From assembly GCF_037055325.1 (NCBI RefSeq), contig NZ_CP146373.1, positions 2,976,001 through 3,040,000 on the forward strand: a stretch of 64,000 bases of DNA, given 5' to 3'. The position numbers and the translations under genes are program-made. Every line of letters begins with the position of its first letter. Positions within the stretch are counted from its first letter, which is position 1. This DNA comes from Arachnia propionica. GTDB lineage: Bacteria > Actinomycetota > Actinomycetes > Propionibacteriales > Propionibacteriaceae. Positions 57,345 to 64,000 of this stretch are shown here, piece by piece. The notes under the pieces are model-generated. The model searched no databases. It saw nothing but the letters and a program-made list of their open reading frames with translations, and was not told the origin of the DNA.

Positions 57345-59147
57345 TTGCCCGACAACAACTACCCGCGCCTCTACCGCGGTGGCGACCCGGCACGTCGACG
57401 CGACGACGCCACCGGGTGGCCACAAGAAGAGTCCGAACTCGAGCAGACGTCCATCCGTCCCCACAAGGTCTCGGATCAGGAACCGAAGGGCGCGGCGACA
57501 CCCACGCCCCGCGGCGACAAGGATTCCTCGAAAAAGCGGCGGGAGTCATCGACCAGCAGGTCGAGTCGGTCACGTGATGACGCGAAGAAGAAGACCGGGA
57601 CGCGCCGCGAATCCCGGGGCGCTTCGGCTCCGAAGCATGCTGCAGGCGCCGGGAGCAGACTGGACAGGTCCTTCAGACGCTGCACCACCTTGACCATCGC
57701 CAGCACCCTCCTACCAGGCCTCGGACTCGCAGGAGCCAGACAACGCTGGGCAAAAATCCTGGGAGTACTCCTCCCGGTCGGCTTCCTAGGAGGCCTAATC
57801 TGGCTGGCCGTACGCGCCGTCATGAACCCCGAAAGAGCAATCGGCTGGGTTCTGAGGCCCGGGCTCCTGCGCGGCGCCCTGGTGGTCCTGATCATCACCG
57901 CCGTGGGGTGGGCCTGCCTGATCGCCTTGACCCACCTCATCACCCGCCCCAAAGGCCTCACCACCACAAAACGAGCCATCGGAGCAGGCCTGGTCATCGC
58001 CCTCACCTTCGTCGTCTCCGCACCCCTAGCAGTCGGCGCCCGCTACACCCTGTCCCAACTACAACTCCTGGGATCAATCACCGGAGACGATGTCACAGCA
58101 GGCAGCCGCCCCAACATCGACACAAACGCCGAAAACCCCTGGAAAGACACCCCACGACTCAACATCCTGCTCCTCGGCGCCGACAGCACAGGCACCCGCA
58201 TCAAAGATGCAGGCAACAGCGTTTACACCCCTCGCACCGACACCATCATGGTCGCCTCCATCGACACCACCACCGGCGACACCACCTTGATCCAGATCCC
58301 CCGAAACCTGAAGTACACACCCTTCCCAGAAGGCAGCAAACTGGCACAACTGTTCCCACGCGGCTTCCGCGGCACCGGCGACGAAGCCGAATGGTACGTC
58401 AACGCACTCTGGGAGAAAACCGTCGCCGGCGACCACCCCGACATGATAGAAGCCCTCGGAACCCCCACCCCCACCTACCCCGGAGCAGAAGCCCTGAAAC
58501 AAGGAATCGAGGGCATCACCGGACTACACATGCACTACTTCGCCCTGGTCAACATCGACGGCCTGGAACGGCTGATCAACGCCATGGGCGGCGTGCGCTT
58601 GAACGTCAACCGGAAGCTCCCCATCGGCGGTGATCACCAGACCGGAAAGCGGCCACACGGATGGGTCCAGCCCGGCGAGAACCAGCTCCTCGACGGCTAC
58701 AACGCCATGTGGTACGCGCGAAGCCGTTTCGATTCCGATGACTACGACCGCATGGCTCGTCAGTCCTGCCTGGTGAACGCGGTCATCAAACAAGCAGACC
58801 CCCTGACGATGCTCACCCGCTACGAGGGCATCGCACAGGCCTCCTCAGACATGGTCATGACCGACATCCCCCAGGAGGTGTTGGCCCTCGTCGCCCAGTT
58901 GGCCGTCAAGGTCAAGGACGCCTCAGTCTCCCGACTGGCCTTCGTAGATGGCCAGAACGGGTTCGTGTCAGCCAACCCAGACTTCACCCTGACCCGCACA
59001 CGAGTACACGACGCCATCACCCCACCAACCCACACCAACGAACCAACAACAACCACCCCACCAGAACAACCCTCAGCACCACCCACAGCCGCCGCATCCA
59101 CAGCAGAACAAGTCACCAACGCCTGCGCCTACAACCCCCAGGAATGA
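57345..59147 (+). CDS. LCP-family cell-wall glycopolymer ligase, copy 1
   Basis: 600 residues from TTG 57345 with GAAGGAG upstream. The TTG is supported because the second copy begins at the same point, also with TTG. The first 90 residues are cytoplasmic, charged and low-complexity. Four membrane helices follow (TLTIASTLLPGLGLAG to LVIALTFVVSAPLAVGARY), more than the one helix of typical LytR-CpsA-Psr proteins. The LCP domain has LNILLLGADSTGTR, RTDTIMVASIDTTTGDTTLIQIPRNLKYTPF, FALVNIDGLERLINAMGGVRL and MWYARSRFDSDDYDRMARQSCLV, carrying the Asp and Arg phosphate-binding residues. The tail is Thr/Pro-rich. It transfers undecaprenyl-linked polymers to peptidoglycan. No LytR_C domain. From 57612 on it is identical to copy 2. 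Confidence 0.93.
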   Translation: MPDNNYPRLYRGGDPARRRDDATGWPQEESELEQTSIRPHKVSDQEPKGAATPTPRGDKDSSKKRRESSTSRSSRSRDDAKKKTGTRRESRGASAPKHAAGAGSRLDRSFRRCTTLTIASTLLPGLGLAGARQRWAKILGVLLPVGFLGGLIWLAVRAVMNPERAIGWVLRPGLLRGALVVLIITAVGWACLIALTHLITRPKGLTTTKRAIGAGLVIALTFVVSAPLAVGARYTLSQLQLLGSITGDDVTAGSRPNIDTNAENPWKDTPRLNILLLGADSTGTRIKDAGNSVYTPRTDTIMVASIDTTTGDTTLIQIPRNLKYTPFPEGSKLAQLFPRGFRGTGDEAEWYVNALWEKTVAGDHPDMIEALGTPTPTYPGAEALKQGIEGITGLHMHYFALVNIDGLERLINAMGGVRLNVNRKLPIGGDHQTGKRPHGWVQPGENQLLDGYNAMWYARSRFDSDDYDRMARQSCLVNAVIKQADPLTMLTRYEGIAQASSDMVMTDIPQEVLALVAQLAVKVKDASVSRLAFVDGQNGFVSANPDFTLTRTRVHDAITPPTHTNEPTTTTPPEQPSAPPTAAASTAEQVTNACAYNPQE

Positions 59148-59166
59148 ACTGAACAGGAAGCGACCC
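57612..59166 (+). repeat. Long direct repeat, copy 1 (LCP gene body)
   Basis: 1555 bases from TCCCGGGGCGCTTCGG to GGAAGCGACCC appear identical to 59705-61259, offset 2093. The repeat covers all but the first 89 codons of the LCP gene and 19 bases past its stop. It ends sharply on both sides. Confidence 0.9.
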
Positions 59167-59175
59167 GGCGGAAAG

Positions 59176-59260
59176 CGGCGAGAGTGGGATTCGAACCCAC
59201 GGAGAGTTGCCCCTCGGCCGCTTTCAAGGCGGCTGCACTAGTCCACTATGCGATCTCGCC
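59176..59260 (-). tRNA. tRNA-Ser (anticodon TGA)
   Basis: 85 bases, class II. Acceptor GGCGAGA / TCTCGCC, anticodon arm CCGCC-TTGAAAG-type loop giving TGA, T-arm GGGTTCGAATCCC, discriminator G. It is placed antisense between the two LCP genes. Confidence 0.94.
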
Positions 59261-59464
59261 ATACGGGATCATCCGCGGAACCCATCCTAAGGCACAGTGG
59301 GTCGAACGTGGCACGGAGCCCCACCTCACTCCGTTGTGCCCGCCGACAGCCCCGCGTCGCGGATCGTCGCGGCTGCGCCACCCGCGGGGCAAGCAGAACC
59401 GCGCTCGTCATCCTTTTGGTCGACACGGCGCGTACACTGAGTCGCGAGGCGAGAGGAGAGGGCG

Positions 59465-61240
59465 TTGTCCGATACGAGGTACCCGCGACTCTTTCGCGGC
59501 GGCGACCCGGAACGTACACACGACGACATCTCTGACCGTTCACGTGGCGAGTCCGATCTCGAGCAGACATCCATCCACCCACACCAGACGTCGAAGCGCA
59601 CGTCACAGGAGGTCACCGGGAATTCTGCACAACGCGGCACGTCCTCCTCACAACGCAGATTCGACAACTCGCAGGAAAGCGGCACACGGACTGCTTCACA
59701 CAGCTCCCGGGGCGCTTCGGCTCCGAAGCATGCTGCAGGCGCCGGGAGCAGACTGGACAGGTCCTTCAGACGCTGCACCACCTTGACCATCGCCAGCACC
59801 CTCCTACCAGGCCTCGGACTCGCAGGAGCCAGACAACGCTGGGCAAAAATCCTGGGAGTACTCCTCCCGGTCGGCTTCCTAGGAGGCCTAATCTGGCTGG
59901 CCGTACGCGCCGTCATGAACCCCGAAAGAGCAATCGGCTGGGTTCTGAGGCCCGGGCTCCTGCGCGGCGCCCTGGTGGTCCTGATCATCACCGCCGTGGG
60001 GTGGGCCTGCCTGATCGCCTTGACCCACCTCATCACCCGCCCCAAAGGCCTCACCACCACAAAACGAGCCATCGGAGCAGGCCTGGTCATCGCCCTCACC
60101 TTCGTCGTCTCCGCACCCCTAGCAGTCGGCGCCCGCTACACCCTGTCCCAACTACAACTCCTGGGATCAATCACCGGAGACGATGTCACAGCAGGCAGCC
60201 GCCCCAACATCGACACAAACGCCGAAAACCCCTGGAAAGACACCCCACGACTCAACATCCTGCTCCTCGGCGCCGACAGCACAGGCACCCGCATCAAAGA
60301 TGCAGGCAACAGCGTTTACACCCCTCGCACCGACACCATCATGGTCGCCTCCATCGACACCACCACCGGCGACACCACCTTGATCCAGATCCCCCGAAAC
60401 CTGAAGTACACACCCTTCCCAGAAGGCAGCAAACTGGCACAACTGTTCCCACGCGGCTTCCGCGGCACCGGCGACGAAGCCGAATGGTACGTCAACGCAC
60501 TCTGGGAGAAAACCGTCGCCGGCGACCACCCCGACATGATAGAAGCCCTCGGAACCCCCACCCCCACCTACCCCGGAGCAGAAGCCCTGAAACAAGGAAT
60601 CGAGGGCATCACCGGACTACACATGCACTACTTCGCCCTGGTCAACATCGACGGCCTGGAACGGCTGATCAACGCCATGGGCGGCGTGCGCTTGAACGTC
60701 AACCGGAAGCTCCCCATCGGCGGTGATCACCAGACCGGAAAGCGGCCACACGGATGGGTCCAGCCCGGCGAGAACCAGCTCCTCGACGGCTACAACGCCA
60801 TGTGGTACGCGCGAAGCCGTTTCGATTCCGATGACTACGACCGCATGGCTCGTCAGTCCTGCCTGGTGAACGCGGTCATCAAACAAGCAGACCCCCTGAC
60901 GATGCTCACCCGCTACGAGGGCATCGCACAGGCCTCCTCAGACATGGTCATGACCGACATCCCCCAGGAGGTGTTGGCCCTCGTCGCCCAGTTGGCCGTC
61001 AAGGTCAAGGACGCCTCAGTCTCCCGACTGGCCTTCGTAGATGGCCAGAACGGGTTCGTGTCAGCCAACCCAGACTTCACCCTGACCCGCACACGAGTAC
61101 ACGACGCCATCACCCCACCAACCCACACCAACGAACCAACAACAACCACCCCACCAGAACAACCCTCAGCACCACCCACAGCCGCCGCATCCACAGCAGA
61201 ACAAGTCACCAACGCCTGCGCCTACAACCCCCAGGAATGA
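59465..61240 (+). CDS. LCP-family cell-wall glycopolymer ligase, copy 2
   Basis: 591 residues from TTG 59465. The N-terminal cytoplasmic region (about 80 residues, SDTRYPRLFRGGDPERTHDD onwards) is only partly similar to that of copy 1, sharing the YPRL(Y/F)RGGDP opening and the ESDLEQTSI(R/H)P block. From SRGASAPKHAAGAGSRLDRSF onward the protein is identical. Both genes have TACACT about 30 bases before the start as a probable -10. Both should be active enzymes of the same specificity, since the extracellular domains do not differ. The different tails facing the cytoplasm may differ in regulation, for example by phosphorylation or protein partners. Identity of the body suggests recent gene conversion. 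Confidence 0.93.
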   Translation: MSDTRYPRLFRGGDPERTHDDISDRSRGESDLEQTSIHPHQTSKRTSQEVTGNSAQRGTSSSQRRFDNSQESGTRTASHSSRGASAPKHAAGAGSRLDRSFRRCTTLTIASTLLPGLGLAGARQRWAKILGVLLPVGFLGGLIWLAVRAVMNPERAIGWVLRPGLLRGALVVLIITAVGWACLIALTHLITRPKGLTTTKRAIGAGLVIALTFVVSAPLAVGARYTLSQLQLLGSITGDDVTAGSRPNIDTNAENPWKDTPRLNILLLGADSTGTRIKDAGNSVYTPRTDTIMVASIDTTTGDTTLIQIPRNLKYTPFPEGSKLAQLFPRGFRGTGDEAEWYVNALWEKTVAGDHPDMIEALGTPTPTYPGAEALKQGIEGITGLHMHYFALVNIDGLERLINAMGGVRLNVNRKLPIGGDHQTGKRPHGWVQPGENQLLDGYNAMWYARSRFDSDDYDRMARQSCLVNAVIKQADPLTMLTRYEGIAQASSDMVMTDIPQEVLALVAQLAVKVKDASVSRLAFVDGQNGFVSANPDFTLTRTRVHDAITPPTHTNEPTTTTPPEQPSAPPTAAASTAEQVTNACAYNPQE

Positions 61241-61259
61241 ACTGAACAGGAAGCGACCC
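59705..61259 (+). repeat. Long direct repeat, copy 2
   Basis: Second copy of the 1555-base repeat described at 57612. The tRNA-Ser(TGA) and the divergent N-terminal coding region of copy 2 lie between the two copies. Confidence 0.9.
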
Positions 61260-61387
61260 CACAGAGTCCACGCCGACAGCTCCGACAGCCGAGAAGCAGA
61301 TCCGCCCACGATCAGCTGGTCCTGGTGCGACCGGCTCGCTGACGCTCGCGGGTCGCCTCAACCGACGTCACCCGGGAGAATGGAACA

Positions 61388-62308
61388 GTGCCACCCAAGT
61401 CTCCGCTTCCGCCGCGCCACGGATTGCAGGCCGCATGGGTCCGCACCCCCGACCGCGGGGCGCCCGCACCGTGGGCGACGATGCGGGAATTTCTGCTCGA
61501 CAAGCTGGGACCCGGTCGCGACTGCGTCGACCCGATGCTGGCTCGCGGCGACTTCGTTGACGAGCACGGTGCGCCGTGGCGGGGCGACGAACCATACCGG
61601 CCCAACACCTTCGTCTGGTTCCACCGGGAGTTGCGACCGGAAGCCGAGGTGCCGGGCGCGTTGGAGGTGCTGCACCGCGACGACCGGATCGTCGTGTTCG
61701 ACAAACCGCACTTCCTGTCGACCATTCCACGCGGCAGGCACGTGCTGCAAAGCGCCGTTGTGAAAGGCAGGGCGACCACGGGGCTGCCGGAATTGTCGGC
61801 GGCGCACCGGTTGGATCGCGGCACCGCCGGGGTGCTGCTGATGACCACGGGGAAGCGGTGGCGTTCGGCGTATCAGGACGTGTTCGCGCGCCGCGAGGCG
61901 AGCAAGGTCTACGAGGCCATCGCCCCCTTCGACCCGGACGTCGGGTTCCCGCGGGTGGTGAGGTCACACCTGGTCAAACGCGTGGGGGTGCTGCAGGCCG
62001 AGACCCTGGATCTGCCGCCGAACTCGGAGACGTGGATCGACGTAATCGAGGTGCGCGGCGCGTGGGCCCGCTACGAGGTCCGTCCCCGAACCGGCCGGAC
62101 CCATCAGATCCGCTCCCACTTCAATCAGCTCGGACTGCCGCTGCTCGGCGACCCGCTCTATCCGGTGATCTCGGATGTGGACATCGACGACTTCACCACC
62201 CCGCTGCGGCTGCTGGCCCGGGACTTGTCCTTCACCGACCCCATCGACGGAAGCGAACGGCGTTTCACATCGCATCGACGACTCACCTGGCCGGACGAGG
62301 TCGCATGA
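61388..62308 (+). CDS. RluA-family pseudouridine synthase
   Basis: 306 residues. The catalytic motif is ELSAAHRLDRGTAGVLLMTTG with the conserved Asp, near residue 140. ELLHRDDRIVVFDKPHFLSTIPRG-type entry (VLHRDDRIVVFDKPHFL), EVRGAWARYEVRPRTGRTHQIRSHFNQLGLPLLGDPLYP at the C-terminus complete the fold. The N-terminal extension PPKSPLPPRHGLQAAWVRTP and the WFHRELRPE segment match the group acting on rRNA or tRNA without an S4 domain. Substrate uridine not predictable. Start ATG 61388. It is likely transcribed alone. Confidence 0.92.
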   Translation: MPPKSPLPPRHGLQAAWVRTPDRGAPAPWATMREFLLDKLGPGRDCVDPMLARGDFVDEHGAPWRGDEPYRPNTFVWFHRELRPEAEVPGALEVLHRDDRIVVFDKPHFLSTIPRGRHVLQSAVVKGRATTGLPELSAAHRLDRGTAGVLLMTTGKRWRSAYQDVFARREASKVYEAIAPFDPDVGFPRVVRSHLVKRVGVLQAETLDLPPNSETWIDVIEVRGAWARYEVRPRTGRTHQIRSHFNQLGLPLLGDPLYPVISDVDIDDFTTPLRLLARDLSFTDPIDGSERRFTSHRRLTWPDEVA

Positions 62309-62330
62309 CCCCTCCCCACCCCTCCCCCAG

Positions 62331-62454
62331 TTTGCTGGCCTTATCACCTATTTGCTGGCCTTGTTGATGTTTGCTGGCGTCACAGCGCAGGCAAACGTGA
62401 ACAAGCCCAGCAAACCGACATCAGGGCCAGCAAACCAGTGTTAAGGCCAGCGAA
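62331..62454. repeat. 20-bp-periodic repeat element, copy 1
   Basis: Three forward TTTGCTGGCC-type motifs (62331, 62351, 62370) are followed by three in reverse orientation, AAGCCCAGCAAA (62403), AGGGCCAGCAAA (62423) and AAGGCCAGCGAA (62443). Spacing is about 20 bases within each trio. A 33-base asymmetric centre separates the trios. The second copy, at 63732, is in inverted orientation. It lies between the rluA-like gene and an AraC gene. Confidence 0.85.
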
Positions 62455-62503
62455 ACTTCTCTGCTCACAGCCCGTCGAGTCGGCGTGCGAGAGGATAGGG
62501 GAC

Positions 62504-63244
62504 GTGTACACGGAAGGTTCCCTGGGGCGCGGGCGCACGGTGTGGCGGTCGCGGGGCGCGGTGGCCACGATCATTCCCGCCGACGGGTGCATTGACGTCA
62601 TCCTGCGCGGCGACGACGTCCACCTGGCCGGCCCCTCCACCGTGTGCATTCCCACCAGCCCCGATGTCGGCGAGACTATCGGGATCCGGTTCACCCCCGG
62701 GCTGGCGGCCGGGGTGCTGCGGTTCAACCCCGCCGAGGTTCGCGACCTGGCCGACCCGCTACGGGATGTCGTCGGAGCGGCCCGCACTGCGGAGGTCGCG
62801 CGGGTTCTGCGTGCTCTTCGCTCCTTCGGAGCCGCTCCCGGGAGCGACCTTCTGGCCTCCCCTGTCGACGGCTGGGCCGGGGTGGCGCGTCGCGCCGCCG
62901 CTACCGGGGCCGGTGCCGCGCAGGTGGCCGGGGAGATCGGCTGGTCCGCCCGGCACCTGCGACGCCGAATGCTCGCGACCTTCGGGTACGGCTACGGCGC
63001 CCTGGTGCGGGTCGCACGGATGCGACGGGCTCTGTCGCTGATGAAGCCAGGACGCAGATTCCTCGCAGGCCCGGCCACCACGCACTGGTTGAGCCGGGCC
63101 GCGACGAAGGAGCAGCCCGAGCCACAACTAGCCCTGGCCGATGTGGCGCACGTCGCCGGATACGCGGACCAGGCGCACATGACCCGCGATTTCCGGCTCC
63201 TGGTGGGCCGGACCCCGGCTCAGGTGGCGGGCAGCCAGGCGTAG
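62504..63244 (+). CDS. AraC-family transcriptional regulator
   Basis: 246 residues from GTG 62504; the frame is open a little further upstream into the repeat. The N-terminus (VWRSRGAVATIIPADGCIDVILRGDDVHLAGPSTVCIPTSPDVGETIGIRFTPGLAAGVL) is the DUF6597-like cupin sensor. The DNA-binding domain has VAGEIGWSARHLRRRMLATFGYGYGALVRVARMRRAL and LADVAHVAGYADQAHMTRDFRLLVGRTPAQVA. Between the two helix-turn-helix units is an unusual insertion of about 30 residues (KPGRRFLAGPATTHWLSRAA...). Its 3' end overlaps the convergent VOC gene by 25 bases. The pair is bracketed by repeat elements. Confidence 0.85.
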   Translation: MYTEGSLGRGRTVWRSRGAVATIIPADGCIDVILRGDDVHLAGPSTVCIPTSPDVGETIGIRFTPGLAAGVLRFNPAEVRDLADPLRDVVGAARTAEVARVLRALRSFGAAPGSDLLASPVDGWAGVARRAAATGAGAAQVAGEIGWSARHLRRRMLATFGYGYGALVRVARMRRALSLMKPGRRFLAGPATTHWLSRAATKEQPEPQLALADVAHVAGYADQAHMTRDFRLLVGRTPAQVAGSQA

Positions 63245-63618
63245 AGGTCGATCGAGTTGCCGTCGGGGTCGTGGAGCGTGGCGTAACGCTGCCCCCAGTG
63301 AGCGTCCCACGGTTCGACGTGTCCGTGATGCCCAGCCGCCACGAGATCGTGATAGACGCGGTCCACCTGCCCCGGGCTGCCCATGTCGAAGGCCAGGGCG
63401 ATGCGATGCCCACCCGTTGGGATGGTGTAGCCGGCGTCGAACCCGCGGATGACATCGACGGTGTCCCATGCGATGACGGTGCCGCCGTCGAGTGTCGCCT
63501 CGACGTGCGGGGCGTCGTCGGAGCCGGTCGGGATGGTGACGCCGAGGGCGCGGTAGAAGGCCAGCGACGCGGCCATGTCGGAGGTGACGATCCCGATGAA
63601 ACCAAGTGTGAGAGCCAT
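63220..63618 (-). CDS. VOC-family protein (glyoxalase/bleomycin-resistance fold)
   Basis: 132 residues. Two beta-alpha-beta-beta-beta modules: LGFIGIVTSDMAASLAFYRALGVTIPTGSD with a first half ending VEATLDGGTVIAWDT, and GGHRIALAFDMGSPGQVDRVYHDLVAAGHHGHVEPWDAHWGQRYATLHDPDGNSIDLYAWLP. The metal-binding Glu/His expected in true glyoxalase I is not obvious, while the DPDGN-IDLY closing motif is typical of drug-binding or dioxygenase-like members. It converges on and overlaps the AraC gene, an arrangement seen often for regulator/VOC pairs. Confidence 0.9.
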   Translation of the reverse strand: MALTLGFIGIVTSDMAASLAFYRALGVTIPTGSDDAPHVEATLDGGTVIAWDTVDVIRGFDAGYTIPTGGHRIALAFDMGSPGQVDRVYHDLVAAGHHGHVEPWDAHWGQRYATLHDPDGNSIDLYAWLPAT

Positions 63619-63731
63619 GTGACCACGCTATTGACCGCCCGAAGTCATCGTCTTGAACAAAACGGACACGACACCTCCCCACCCCTTGAGCGGCCACACC
63701 AGGCCCCACCGCCCCGTCCCCTCCCACCGGT

Positions 63732-63855
63732 TTTGCTGGCCTTACAACCCATTTGCTGGCCTTGATCCGGTTTTGCTGGGCTTGTTCACGTTTGCCTGCG
63801 CTGTGACGCCAGCAAACATCAGCAAGGCCAGCAAACCGGCGTTAAGGCCAGCAAA
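63732..63855. repeat. 20-bp-periodic repeat element, copy 2 (inverted)
   Basis: Forward motifs TTTGCTGGCCTT at 63732 and 63752 and TTTGCTGGGCTT at 63772. Reverse motifs GACGCCAGCAAA at 63805 and AAGGCCAGCAAA at 63824 and 63844. The 33-base centre is the exact reverse complement of that in copy 1, proving inverted orientation. Together the copies bracket 1.3 kb containing the AraC and VOC genes. Confidence 0.85.
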
Positions 63856-63880
63856 CCGGATTCGACGGGTGGCCGAAGGT

Positions 63881-63938
63881 TGGCCGGGGTCCCGGACTGC
63901 TGGACGGGGTCCCGGAGGTTGGACTAGGTCCCGGGCGG
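63881..63938 (+). repeat. 19/20-bp tandem repeat upstream of a partial gene
   Basis: Three imperfect units based on TGGACGGGGTCCCGGAGGT, at 63881, 63901 and 63920. They lie between the repeat element and a start codon at 63983, so they might be operators or transcription-related repeats. Confidence 0.6.
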
Positions 63939-63982
63939 TTTCCTCACGACAGGTGCGCGGATCCCCACATAGACTTCCTCCC

Positions 63983-64000
63983 ATGCGAGCTGTCATCGTC
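63983..64000 (+). CDS. Possible gene start cut by the window edge
   Basis: ATG 63983 encodes MRAVIV before the window ends. Such a start is common for Rossmann-type proteins, but too little is visible to support a function. Confidence 0.25.

Noticed and set aside
58074-58502. Antisense frames of 142 and 83 codons present identically in both LCP genes.
   Set aside because: They are duplicated only because the whole segment is duplicated; Gly/Val-rich composition and third-position bias mark them as shadows.
62331-62454. Regularly spaced short repeats suggested a small CRISPR array.
   Set aside because: The repeats are only about 12 bases, the spacers 8 bases, half are inverted, and no cas genes are present. 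It is a palindromic repeat element.

Overview
The window is high-GC DNA with GTG/TTG starts, many ATGA/GTGA stop-start overlaps and actinobacterial signature genes (a TadA-associated protein, an LCP cell-wall ligase, LytR_C, menB, MocR regulators). It is chromosomal DNA of an actinomycete. A Propionibacteriaceae-type host is my best guess from gene content and order, but the sequence alone does not fix it.

Layout. 1-10 kb: a hypothetical protein coupled to a MacB/LolD-type ABC exporter, a HerA-like ATPase, a LytR_C protein, a LuxR-type two-component system and a second ABC transporter. 10-16.7 kb: an accessory patch with toxin-antitoxin pairs, a secreted protein beside two paralogous small membrane proteins, an ImmA/IrrE peptidase with a collapsed PIN toxin, and a nucleotidyltransferase. 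16.9-25.4 kb: a complete azole-forming RiPP (TOMM) operon: 36-residue precursor, RRE/E1-like partner, S15/CocE hydrolase, YcaO, SagB-type dehydrogenase and two ABC half-exporters. 25.4-29.2 kb: a convergent FecBCD-type uptake operon. 29.5-38.9 kb: a methyltransferase, a Schlafen/AlbA_2 regulator bracketed by 30-bp repeats, and a type I restriction-modification locus with a repeat-containing HsdS. 39-43 kb: IS3 and other gene remnants, then a Tm-1-like/TIM-barrel/SRPBCC operon. 43.4-57 kb: MocR, XRE/DUF2975, an ADP-ribosylglycohydrolase, a CDF transporter, VapBC, GH32, tadA, upp, menB, GDPD and tRNAs. 57-64 kb: two LCP genes sharing about 1.55 kb of identical sequence around a tRNA-Ser, a pseudouridine synthase, and an AraC/VOC pair flanked by a 20-bp-periodic inverted repeat element.

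Most interesting system. The RiPP promoter (16879-16908) and the uptake-operon promoter (29168-29185) both carry an 18-bp box of the form TTGA-N10-TCATT, resembling a Fur/Zur-family 7-1-7 operator. In the RiPP promoter the box exactly fills the spacer between -35 and -10. Biosynthesis and export therefore look co-regulated with a binding-protein-dependent importer. My inference is that the operon makes a ribosomal thiazole/oxazole metallophore, zinc being the likeliest metal, and re-imports it. This is not proven by the sequence.

A second theme is gene collapse. At least five remnants (ABC permease, LytR_C, nucleotidyltransferase, Tm-1-like, probably GH32) have an intact relative elsewhere in the window. 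Several others (DUF4411, RhuM, a CmtR-like repressor, IS3) are ends or pieces of a gene joined after internal deletion. The region appears to undergo repeated duplication followed by deletion.
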